From positions 2,428,501-2,492,500 of the forward strand of contig NZ_AP025516.1 of assembly GCF_023169885.1 (NCBI RefSeq): a stretch of DNA of 64,000 nucleotides, read 5' to 3'. The position numbers and the translations under genes were made by a program. Shown here piece by piece: positions 51,184 to 58,612 of the stretch; positions within the stretch are counted from its first letter, which is position 1, and every line of letters starts with the position of its first letter. The notes under the pieces are model-generated. The model saw nothing but the letters and a program-made list of their open reading frames with translations, was not told the origin of the DNA and made no database searches. This stretch comes from Desulfofustis limnaeus (GTDB lineage: Bacteria; Desulfobacterota; Desulfobulbia; Desulfobulbales; Desulfocapsaceae).

Positions 51184-51882
51184 TCAGGGCCTCTGCCAGC
51201 TCATGGCCAGCATCGCCCCGGTATCTCTCTGTTCTTCCCGTCCCTGTCGCTCCAGCTCTCGAGCACGGTGCGGATTTTCGTCTTTGGCAAAATGAACAGC
51301 CGTCCTGATCCGGACGGGACCGGGTACCAGACGGCTCATCTCTTCCGGCGAGCGAAAGGTCATGGCGGCAAACAACGAGTGTCCGGCCGCCGCCTTTTCT
51401 TTTCTGCGGTGCGCCCAGGGGCTGAGACTGTTCAACGTGGTGACCACGATGACGCCGCCGCGACGCGTCACCCGGGTCAACTCGTCGATCGCCTGCTGGG
51501 CGTCGGCGACGAATTCGAGAGCCGTCATCGAATAAACCCGATCGAAGGTCTCATCGCCAAAAGGGACCTGCAGCATGTCAGCGACGACGCCGCTGAAACG
51601 AAAATCGTGGGTCTTATGGGCGACCCGCTGCAACATGGGCAACGACAGATCCATGCCGACGATGGAAAGCGCTGCCGCTGCCTGAAAAATTTCTTTGGTA
51701 AAGATGCCGGTACCACACCCCACGTCCAGCAGAAGCTCGCCGTCACGCGGGGCGAGCAGGTCCACGAGCAGGTCGGTTTCACAGGCCTTGATGACCTTTC
51801 CGATGGGGGTAGCGAACCACTGGTCGTAGCGCTCCGGCCACTCATCGAACAACGCTTTGTCCTCTGATGCCCTGCCTGTCAT
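51184..51882 (-). CDS. Class I SAM-dependent methyltransferase
   Basis: The 232-residue protein has the motif I glycine loop LLDVGCGTGIFTKEI near residue 55, the acidic strand end IVGMDLS, and motif IV-like FDRVYSMTALEFV. It is of the Methyltransf_11/UbiE-like type. There is no obvious link to glycolate oxidation, but it lies on the same strand with short gaps (53 and 72 bases) inside the cluster. The substrate is unknown. Confidence 0.85.
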   Translation of the reverse strand: MTGRASEDKALFDEWPERYDQWFATPIGKVIKACETDLLVDLLAPRDGELLLDVGCGTGIFTKEIFQAAAALSIVGMDLSLPMLQRVAHKTHDFRFSGVVADMLQVPFGDETFDRVYSMTALEFVADAQQAIDELTRVTRRGGVIVVTTLNSLSPWAHRRKEKAAAGHSLFAAMTFRSPEEMSRLVPGPVRIRTAVHFAKDENPHRARELERQGREEQRDTGAMLAMSWQRP

Positions 51883-51935
51883 GGGCCGCTATCGCCTTGC
51901 ACGCCTCATAGGTATCTCACCCACACGTCCGGTTC

Positions 51936-52229
51936 TCACCTGTCGGTGACCGAAGCGACCTTACCGGCCAACGTGGCGTCCTTGTCGCGCCGGTCGTCGA
52001 CCTTCATCTCGATGATCAAACGGCGTGCCCCTTCTTCCAACTGCGCCTGGTGAATTTTCTCCACCAGGTCGAAGAGTTCCCTGAGGGTCGGCACCTCGAC
52101 GGAAGTGGACATGCCGCCGACTTGGTAGGTATACCCCGACTCCTCGATAATCTTGACGCCCTTTTTCACAAAACGCCCCATGCTGAGGCCTTCGCTGACC
52201 GGATATACCGACAATTGGGCCAGAATCAT
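51936..52229 (-). CDS. MTH1187-family (thiamine-binding, YqgV-like) protein
   Basis: Start ATG 52229, five bases behind GGGAGGG; 97 residues. The sequence MILAQLSVYPVSEGLSMGRF and YQVGGMSTSVEVPTLRELFD matches the MTH1187/YkoF-like small ferredoxin-fold family, some members of which bind thiamine. It lies 90 bases after the lyase gene. A role in supplying or sensing the TPP cofactor of the clustered oxidoreductase is possible but inferred. Confidence 0.82.
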   Translation of the reverse strand: MILAQLSVYPVSEGLSMGRFVKKGVKIIEESGYTYQVGGMSTSVEVPTLRELFDLVEKIHQAQLEEGARRLIIEMKVDDRRDKDATLAGKVASVTDR

Positions 52230-52319
52230 CACCACCCTCCCCTCTCGTACAACGGACTCCGGGATTGGCGGCCGAACGCAGCCGCCAATCCCGTTCTTTC
52301 TGGTTTCGGCAGGGCCGAA

Positions 52320-53219
52320 CTACTTCTTGGCACGCTCCTCAACGGCACGAATCTCAGCCATGGTGCGCAAGATCTGCATGGCGTTCTCGTATACCGGGGT
52401 GTCGACCATCTTGCCGAGGTAGGTGACGGCGGCGGACCCTTTGGCGATGCCCTCTTCCTCGAAGACCTTCTTGACGCCCTCGGCCCACTCGACACTGGCG
52501 GCAGACGGGGTGTAGATCTCGTGTGAGGCTTCGATCTGGCTCGGGTGGATCAGCATGCGGCCTTCGTAACCCATCTGGTGGCCTTCCATGGTGCTCTTCT
52601 TGAACGCTTCCTCGTCCTTGAAGGCGACGAACGGGCAGTCGATGGCGACGCAACCGGCGGCCCGGGCGGCAACCGCGGTATGGTAGCGGGCGTACAGCTG
52701 TTCAACGCCCTCGGAGGTCAACTCCACGCGCATATCCTTGCAATAGTCGACGGCGCCGAAGATCAGCGAGTTGACGCGCTTGCTGGCGGTGGCCGAGGCA
52801 TAGGCGTTCATGACGCCCTTGGCGGTCTCGATAAGCAGTTGGATGGCCACGGTGCCGACTTTCATGCCGCGACGCTGCTCCAGTTCCTCGAGTTTCCAGT
52901 CGAGGCGCTTGACGTTCTCCGGGCCGCCGCACTTGGCCAGGCAAACGCCGTCGAGGCCGGGATGAACGATGGCTTCGAGGTCATCGTTGGTCATCTCGGT
53001 CTCCCAGTTGTTGATCCGGACATAGAGATAGGGAGCGGCCTGATTGGCCCGTTCGGTCTGCAGGTATTTCTGGATCATCTCGCGGCCCTTGGCTTTTTCG
53101 GCCGGGGGTACCGAGTCTTCCAGGTCAAGGGTGACGATGTCGGAACCGATGGTCGGGGCCTTGCCCACCATCTTCTCGTTGTTGCTCGGTACGTAGAATA
53201 CTGATCTCATTACAGCCAT
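52320..53219 (-). CDS. HpcH/HpaI-CitE family lyase, probably malyl-CoA lyase / malate synthase-type
   Basis: AGGAGGAACAACC precedes the ATG; 299 residues. TIM-barrel motifs of the CitE/malyl-CoA lyase family are visible: DIVTLDLEDSVPPAEKAKGR (Mg-site and substrate Asp/Glu), YVRINNWET, VQLL-like IQLLIETAKGVMNA with the catalytic-site Glu, FGAVDYCKDM (Mg-binding Asp) and IHPSQIEASHEIYTPS. The reaction is glyoxylate + acetyl-CoA to or from L-malyl-CoA. Citramalyl-CoA or citryl substrates cannot be excluded. The ligase genes 18 bases upstream and the glycolate oxidase downstream favour malyl-CoA. Confidence 0.85.
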   Translation of the reverse strand: MAVMRSVFYVPSNNEKMVGKAPTIGSDIVTLDLEDSVPPAEKAKGREMIQKYLQTERANQAAPYLYVRINNWETEMTNDDLEAIVHPGLDGVCLAKCGGPENVKRLDWKLEELEQRRGMKVGTVAIQLLIETAKGVMNAYASATASKRVNSLIFGAVDYCKDMRVELTSEGVEQLYARYHTAVAARAAGCVAIDCPFVAFKDEEAFKKSTMEGHQMGYEGRMLIHPSQIEASHEIYTPSAASVEWAEGVKKVFEEEGIAKGSAAVTYLGKMVDTPVYENAMQILRTMAEIRAVEERAKK

Positions 53220-53237
53220 GGTTGTTCCTCCTGTTTC

Positions 53238-54134
53238 TTATAATCCGGTAAGTTCTTTGATCTTCGGTGCGATATCCTCAGGGCTGTCGACCACGTAGGC
53301 GCCGGCCTCGGTCAGCGCCTTCATCTTGCCCTGGGCGGTTCCGCGCCCTTTTTCCACGATGCTGCTGGCGTGCGAGAAACGCATGCCTTCCGGCGCCCAG
53401 GCGCCGGCGATAAAGACGACAAGCGGCTTGGTGAACTGCTTGTTGGCGACCACCTCGGCGGCCTCTTCTTCCATGGTGCCGCCGATTTCGCCGAAGATGG
53501 CGACGGCCTTGGTCTGTTCGTCCTTCTCAAACTTCTTCAGCACATCAGCCATGGTCAGGCCGAGTACCGGTTCGGTGCCGATATGCATGGCGGTGCTGAT
53601 GCCGAGCCCGGCGACCTTCAGGGCCCAGGGTACAGTGCCGGACTGGCCGCCGCTGCGGGAGATGACCCCGATGGGTCCGGGCTGGAACAAAGTGCCGGCC
53701 CAGTCGACCGAACCGCCGAGCCAACCGATGACTGCCTTGCCGGGACTGATCAGGCCGAGGCTGCCGGGTCCGAGCAGCTCGACGCCGTTTTTCCGGGCAT
53801 AGCTGACCATGTCGATGACATCGTGGATCGGAATCCGCTCCACCGGTGCGCTGACAAACTTGATGCCGGCGTCGATGGCCTCGTAGACCGCTCCCTTCAG
53901 GACCGGACCGGGAATGAAGGTACAGGAGGCATCGATCGGGCCATGGTTGCGGATGGCCTCCCTGACGGTGTCGTAGACCGGGATGCCGTGCACCTCGGTG
54001 CCGCCCTTGCCGGGAGTTACGCCGGCCACCACCTTGGTGCCGTAATCCTTCATGTACTTGGTCCGCAGGGAGCCCTCGCGCCCCGTGATACCTTGAATAA
54101 CTACCGTGGTGTTTTCATCCATTATAATAGACAT
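53238..54134 (-). CDS. Acyl-CoA ligase alpha subunit (succinate/malate-CoA ligase type, SucD-like)
   Basis: The 298-residue CoA-binding subunit has VIQGITGREGSLRTKYMKDY, GVISRSGGQSGTVPWALKVA and AIFGEIGGTMEEEAAEV. The active-site phosphohistidine region is RFSHASSIVEKGRGTAQ. Length and motifs match SucD and the alpha chain of malate-CoA ligase (MtkB). It is paired with the beta subunit upstream, but a 94-residue ferredoxin-like gene lies between them. In this context the likely reaction is malyl-CoA + ADP + Pi to malate + CoA + ATP; succinyl-CoA is the alternative. Confidence 0.88.
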   Translation of the reverse strand: MSIIMDENTTVVIQGITGREGSLRTKYMKDYGTKVVAGVTPGKGGTEVHGIPVYDTVREAIRNHGPIDASCTFIPGPVLKGAVYEAIDAGIKFVSAPVERIPIHDVIDMVSYARKNGVELLGPGSLGLISPGKAVIGWLGGSVDWAGTLFQPGPIGVISRSGGQSGTVPWALKVAGLGISTAMHIGTEPVLGLTMADVLKKFEKDEQTKAVAIFGEIGGTMEEEAAEVVANKQFTKPLVVFIAGAWAPEGMRFSHASSIVEKGRGTAQGKMKALTEAGAYVVDSPEDIAPKIKELTGL

Positions 54135-54148
54135 AGATCATCCCCTGC

Positions 54149-54433
54149 TCATGCGGTTCCGTGCTTTGCTCTGTATTCGTCCAACCCCTCGATCGGTACC
54201 TCGATGGTGATGGCCGAATTCCCCCTAAACCAGCATTCATACTCACAGGCCAGGCACTCGGTGCCTTTGCGGGCCAGGTCTTCGGGACTGTCCACGACAG
54301 CCGGTTTACCGTCCTTGAGAACCAGGATACCGCGGCTGTATTTCTTGCAGGCCTCGACACAGGCGTGCGTCGTGCAACCCTCGCACTTTGCCTCATCGAT
54401 GATGATTTTGATCGTTCGTTCCGAAAATTCCAT
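54149..54433 (-). CDS. Small ferredoxin-like Cys-rich protein between ligase subunits
   Basis: The 94-residue protein has seven Cys in two groups: KCEGCTTHACVEACKK near residues 16-30 and ECLACEYECWF near 59-67. The spacing suggests one [4Fe-4S] cluster, though it is not the standard 2x[4Fe-4S] ferredoxin pattern. It begins 11 bases after the beta subunit and ends 14 bases before the alpha subunit, so all three must be co-translated. SucCD-type ligases do not need Fe-S proteins, so its role (redox switch, assembly factor or electron carrier for the oxidases) is unknown. Confidence 0.8.
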   Translation of the reverse strand: MEFSERTIKIIIDEAKCEGCTTHACVEACKKYSRGILVLKDGKPAVVDSPEDLARKGTECLACEYECWFRGNSAITIEVPIEGLDEYRAKHGTA

Positions 54434-54444
54434 CTATCTCTCCC

Positions 54445-55698
54445 TCAGGCTGCCGCCTTTTCTTTGCGATATTCTTCTACCAGAGCCTTGACCCGACCAC
54501 CGATGAACTTGGCATCGTAAACGTGTTCGCGATCGTAGATCTCCACCCGTTCGAAACCGGCCAATCCCTCCTTGAGGATCTGCTGCGACTCTTTCTCCTT
54601 GTTGCCGCAGAGCAGCAACACCACCGGAAAACCGGGTCGCTTCGGCAGCTCCTCACGCAGGGCCTTGACGATGCCGTGGGCGTGGTGCCACTGTTCCTGG
54701 TTGGCCATCATGAAACCGGACAGGAAGTACCCCTCGATCCCCGGCTGCGACATGATCAGCTTGACCGCTCGATAGACCTTGGAAGCGGTCGGGTTGCCGC
54801 TGGTATCGGCATAGTCGGCAACCTTCAGGCCGACCTTGTTCAGCGCATCCATGCCGAGCATGGCGGCGCCGCCGCCGATACCGTGGTAACCGACATAACC
54901 GCCTTTTCTCAGCTCTTCCGGCGAGGCCATCTCGGCCAGGTAGCTGGTACCGCGGAAATCGTTGGCCTCGAACGACCAGCCCATCAGCTCGAAATCGGTC
55001 GGCTCCTTGAGGAATTCGCGGCCGATCTTGATGCCGAATTCGGGGTGGCGGAACAGCGCCTGATCATCGGCTTCCATGCGGCAGTCGGCAGCCAGCACCT
55101 TGCCTTCCTTGGTGAGCACCAACGGGTTGATCTCCAGGGTGCGGCAATCGTTCTTGCGAAAGGCGTTGTATAGTTTGAGGATGATATCGGCCAACGGCTT
55201 CAAGGCAGCGCCTTTGATACCCATGGACACCACCATGTCGAGGGTGTCATGGATCATCAAGCCCTTGATGACGTCGACGTTGAGGGTGGCGATGCGGTCT
55301 TGCGGGACCGACTCGATATCCATACCCCCTTCCGGGCTGAACATCAGCACCGGGCCGCGCACGTCCTGCGCGGAGTTGATGATCAATCCGGCATAGAACT
55401 CCTGAGCGATGTCGAGCTGCTCTTCAACCAAGACCTGTTTGACCAAAAGGCCTTTGATGGTCATGCCGAGAATCTCACCGGCGACCTTCTGTACCTCCTC
55501 CGGGGTCGATGCCAGTTTGACGCCGCCGGCCTTGCCCCGACCGCCGGCCAGGACCTGCGCTTTGACCACCACCGGTTTGCCGATCTCCCGCGCTGCCTCG
55601 GCAGCCTCTTCCGGGGTCTTGGCGACTTTCCCTACAGGGGTCGGGATACCCGCCTTTTTAAAATAATCTTTGCCCTGATATTCGAGAAACTTTGCCAT
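54445..55698 (-). CDS. Acyl-CoA ligase beta subunit, ATP-grasp (SucC/MtkA-like)
   Basis: The 417-residue protein (GGAGGAAAG before ATG) has an ATP-grasp domain: EIGKPVVVKAQVLAGGRGKA, YAGLIINSAQDVRGPVLMFS and LEINPLVLTKEGKVLAADCR. The Gly-rich GGYVGYHGIGGGAAMLGMDA and DTSGNPTASKVYR are near the subunit interface. It is about 30 residues longer than E. coli SucC. It is first gene of the minus-strand operon, behind a predicted promoter with a FadR-type operator. The substrate is most likely malate, judged by the lyase gene in the operon. Confidence 0.88.
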   Translation of the reverse strand: MAKFLEYQGKDYFKKAGIPTPVGKVAKTPEEAAEAAREIGKPVVVKAQVLAGGRGKAGGVKLASTPEEVQKVAGEILGMTIKGLLVKQVLVEEQLDIAQEFYAGLIINSAQDVRGPVLMFSPEGGMDIESVPQDRIATLNVDVIKGLMIHDTLDMVVSMGIKGAALKPLADIILKLYNAFRKNDCRTLEINPLVLTKEGKVLAADCRMEADDQALFRHPEFGIKIGREFLKEPTDFELMGWSFEANDFRGTSYLAEMASPEELRKGGYVGYHGIGGGAAMLGMDALNKVGLKVADYADTSGNPTASKVYRAVKLIMSQPGIEGYFLSGFMMANQEQWHHAHGIVKALREELPKRPGFPVVLLLCGNKEKESQQILKEGLAGFERVEIYDREHVYDAKFIGGRVKALVEEYRKEKAAA

Positions 55699-55797
55699 CT
55701 TTCCTCCGTCTCCATGGTAGATTTACCTCTTCCCGGTCTGCCGACCATCGTGCCGCCCGCAGGGCCGGGTCCGTCAGTCGAAAAATTGCCATTTTCA

Positions 55798-55843
55798 CTG
55801 GTAAGACCAGATAAATTTTGTCATTTCGCCGCGCGATTGTCAA
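55798..55843 (-). promoter_or_regulatory. Predicted promoter and FadR-type operator of the acyl-CoA ligase operon
   Basis: On the minus strand: TTGACA (55843-55838), 17 bases, CAAAAT (55820-55815), then CTGGTCTTACCAG at 55810-55798. The palindrome is perfect (6-base arms around one central base) and sits over the expected transcription start, a position suited to repression. It is 100 bases before the ligase start codon. Confidence 0.65.
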
Positions 55844-56341
55844 GAACTTTTCCCGATTGCGGCAAAGTTTTCCAAGCCCACCGCACGACCCAACAAAAAC
55901 GCCCTCTCACGAGGTGTCATTTGTTCTTTTTTGACCATCTTGCACATGCCGCACAGATTCGATAACACGCGCAACATCACTCTCCATGCCCAGGGTTAGC
56001 GCGGCACATCACGGTGTGTTCCCGGTTTTTTGCCGTGAGGCGCAGTGTCAAGAGACGCTCTGCTAAGCCTTGGAGATGGACATTATATCTTTTATTTCCT
56101 ATTAGTTAGGTCAAACAAAAGAAATCTGACCGAGGCGCCGGAAGATATTATTTTTTATCGATAATAGATAATAACCGCGAACCCATGACCGTCGATACTT
56201 TTTTTCGCTCGTCATTTTTGATCGGACAGAGATCGGAAGGATTCCGGTTTTCTCTGCAGAATCAAGCTGAACCAGACACACGAAGGATACGTGCCGGCCA
56301 CCGGCAGACACCCCTCGATCAGGCTGATTCCGGAAAAGTAT

Positions 56342-56394
56342 TTGACTAATAATTCGAAACATTATATAAAAAAGTATTCTGGTTTGACCAGAAT
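56342..56394 (+). promoter_or_regulatory. Predicted promoter and FadR-type operator of the TRAP transporter operon
   Basis: TTGACT (56342-56347), 17 bases, TATAAA (56365-56370), then the palindrome ATTCTGGT-TTG-ACCAGAAT at 56376-56394. The 8-base arms are perfect. The expected start site falls at its left edge, as in the ligase promoter. The core TGGTTTGACCA fits the TGGTNNNACCA pattern known for FadR- and PdhR-type regulators. Confidence 0.68.
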
Positions 56395-56706
56395 ATGCGT
56401 TTCGGCAGCGAAACGAACAGCAATCTTATTGAAACGAATCGAAATTTCGTTTCATCGGCGGGTCCGGCTCACGGGAACACGCACCTGGAACCACCCACGG
56501 AACAGAGTGATACTGTTTTATTGATATACCGAATCGGAATTTTTTATGCTGGGTTTTCGACCGAGGCGTGCCATACTAAAGGCACTTTTCGGACGACGAC
56601 AGCTGCCGTCAGATGTCATGTCCGTAGTTTCATCAACCATTCCGCCTGAGAGACCAGCGCCCTGGTGGAATGTGTCACACCAACCCTGATCAACAAGGAG
56701 TGAACC

Positions 56707-57852
56707 ATGCAGGAACAAGGACAGAAGAAAGACGAAAAAGTAACCACCGCCCCTGACACCGGTCGTCGGAAGTTCCTCAAGACCGCTGCCGCCGCCGGTG
56801 CCGCCGTCGCCGCCAGCAGCGCTGTCGGCCCGTTCATCAGGACCTCCAGCGCCGCCACCACGTGGAAAATGCAGACCGTATGGGACGCCGGTACAAGCGG
56901 CTTCACCCTCTTTGAGAATTGGTGCAACAGCATGGCCGAAAAAACCGGCGGCGAACTGGTGCTCAAGGCCTTCCCGGCCAAATCCATTGCCGCTGACAAC
57001 AACGCCCTGTTCGAGGCGGTGCAGAGCGGCGTGCTCCAAGGCATGCAACCCTTCACCATTTACTGGGCCGGCAAAATCGTCGCCTCGGTCTTCCTCTCCT
57101 CCTACCCGATGGGTCCGGATCAGCCCGGCCAGTGGGACATCATGTTCGACGCCCTGGGCATGAAGGAACTGGCCCGAGAGATTTATGCCAAGCATGGCCT
57201 GTTCTACGTCAGTCATGTCCACCATGACGCCAACATCATCCACTCCAAAAAACCGGTTACCAAGCTGGAAGACTTCCAGGGTCTGAAAATCAGAGCACCG
57301 GGCGGACTGATCGCCGAGGCCTTCCAGGCCATTGGCGCCAGCACCGTTTCCCTGCCCGGCTCCGACATCTTCCCGGCACTGGAGAAAGGGACCATTGACG
57401 CTGCCGACTACGTGGGACCGGCCGTCAACTGGGACCTCGGATTTGCTCAAGTGGCAAAATACATCCTTTTCGGACCTCCAGGCGTCATGTCACTGTACCA
57501 GCCGGTCGACCTGATGGATATCACCGTCAACCTGGGTGCCTGGAAACGCCTCTCGCCCAAACTGCAGGAAACCTTCGAGCAGGAAGTACGCAATTACTCC
57601 TACGAGCACTTCATCGGTATTCAGAAGGCCAACGTCGAGGCGCTGAAAAAGTTCAAGGAAGCAGGCTGCGAAGTCAGCCGCTTGCCGCAGGAAGACGCCA
57701 TGAAGTGGCGGAAGGTGGTTGTACCGTTGTGGTTCAGCTGGGCCAAGAAAGACCCCGACGCAGCCAGGGTCTTCAAGCTGCAGCTCGACTACATGATGAA
57801 CGACATGATGGGCTACGTGACGCCGGAAGACGTCCAGGGTCAAACGCTGTAA
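56707..57852 (+). CDS. dctP: TRAP transporter solute-binding protein (DctP, mannitol/chloroaromatic-type subfamily)
   Basis: The 381-residue precursor has a twin-arginine-like signal (TGRRKFLKTAAAAG, to about residue 49), so it is probably folded before export. The mature part has the TRAP SBP motifs: VSLPGSDIFPALEKGTIDAA with a conserved Arg shortly before it (GLKIRAPGG), and WDLGFAQVAKYILFGPPG. This subfamily includes binders of 2-oxo acids such as TakP. AAGGAG lies before the ATG. With the clustered oxidase it probably binds glycolate or a related hydroxy/oxo acid. Confidence 0.92.
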   Translation: MQEQGQKKDEKVTTAPDTGRRKFLKTAAAAGAAVAASSAVGPFIRTSSAATTWKMQTVWDAGTSGFTLFENWCNSMAEKTGGELVLKAFPAKSIAADNNALFEAVQSGVLQGMQPFTIYWAGKIVASVFLSSYPMGPDQPGQWDIMFDALGMKELAREIYAKHGLFYVSHVHHDANIIHSKKPVTKLEDFQGLKIRAPGGLIAEAFQAIGASTVSLPGSDIFPALEKGTIDAADYVGPAVNWDLGFAQVAKYILFGPPGVMSLYQPVDLMDITVNLGAWKRLSPKLQETFEQEVRNYSYEHFIGIQKANVEALKKFKEAGCEVSRLPQEDAMKWRKVVVPLWFSWAKKDPDAARVFKLQLDYMMNDMMGYVTPEDVQGQTL

Positions 57853-57879
57853 ATATAACGCGTAATCACCACTAGAAAA

Positions 57880-57912
57880 GACAAAACGGGGGCCGCAGGC
57901 CTCCGTTTTGTC
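57880..57912 (+). terminator. Attenuating hairpin between dctP and dctQ
   Basis: GACAAAACGG and CCGTTTTGTC arms with inner GGCC pairing lie 28 bases after the dctP stop. There is no T-run. Hairpins at this place commonly keep binding-protein mRNA in excess over the permease mRNA. Confidence 0.6.
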
Positions 57913-57940
57913 GTTGACCTCCGCATGGGAGTCAGTACGT

Positions 57941-58600
57941 ATGGATCAACAGCAAATTTACGATTTCGGCTTTGTCTTGCCGCACTGGTTTTACTGGTCC
58001 TGGTTGGCGCTGTCGCCGATCGTGTTCATAATCTGGAGCTATGCTCTGGAAAAAAAGAAAAACATCAAACCGCCGATGCGTCCCGCCGATGAGCCGAACA
58101 ACATCATAACCCGCACCATTGACTGGATCTGCGAGCATACCGGCCAGATGGTCGGATTCTGGACGGTCAATGCCGTTTGTTTCTACGCTTTCGAGGTCAT
58201 CTCGCGCTACATTTTCAACAAACCGACCATCTGGGTACACGAGGCATCCTATCTCCTGTTCGGCATGCAATACCTGATTGCCGGAGCGTACGCCTACCTC
58301 TATGGGTCTCACGTCGCCGTCGACATCGTCTTCAACAAACTGCCCCCTCGCGGTCGCCACGGCATGGATATCTTCACCTCGGTCTTTTCCTTTATCTTCT
58401 TCATCGCGTTGCTGGGGACCTCCTACAACTTCTTCATAAATTCGTTCGGCATGCGCGAACGTACCGTGGAGACCTGGCAGATACAGTACTACCCGGTCAA
58501 GTTTATCATGATCGTCGGTGCCGTGCTTATCATCCTGGCTACGATCTCCAAGCTGTATAAGGATATCAAACAATTCAACCGGCTCGGCCGAGAAGCGTAA
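57941..58600 (+). CDS. dctQ: TRAP transporter small membrane subunit
   Basis: ATG 57941 gives 219 residues with about five hydrophobic segments. Four are the usual DctQ helices (GFWTVNAVCFYAFEVISRYI onwards, with VHEASYLLFGMQYLIAGAYA). One extra N-terminal helix (FYWSWLALSPIVFIIWSY) precedes them. It overlaps nothing and is followed by dctM after 12 bases. It forms the membrane complex with DctM for Na+-driven import. Confidence 0.9.
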   Translation: MDQQQIYDFGFVLPHWFYWSWLALSPIVFIIWSYALEKKKNIKPPMRPADEPNNIITRTIDWICEHTGQMVGFWTVNAVCFYAFEVISRYIFNKPTIWVHEASYLLFGMQYLIAGAYAYLYGSHVAVDIVFNKLPPRGRHGMDIFTSVFSFIFFIALLGTSYNFFINSFGMRERTVETWQIQYYPVKFIMIVGAVLIILATISKLYKDIKQFNRLGREA

Positions 58601-58612
58601 CAGGAGGCAGGC

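Larger units (their letters stand above)
55699..56706. other. Divergent regulatory region between ligase operon and TRAP operon
   Basis: These 1,008 bases hold no supported gene. Each end carries a predicted promoter overlapped by a TGGTNNNACCA palindrome, at 55798-55843 (leftward) and 56342-56394 (rightward). The right side leaves an unusually long leader of about 310 bases before dctP, with a hairpin near 56637-56672 (CATTCC arms). Confidence 0.65.

Noticed and set aside
56637-56706. CTGAGA ... ACCCTGATC near dctP, reminiscent of a thiamine pyrophosphate riboswitch
   Set aside because: Only short fragments of the consensus match; the paired helices and the rest of the conserved core are missing.
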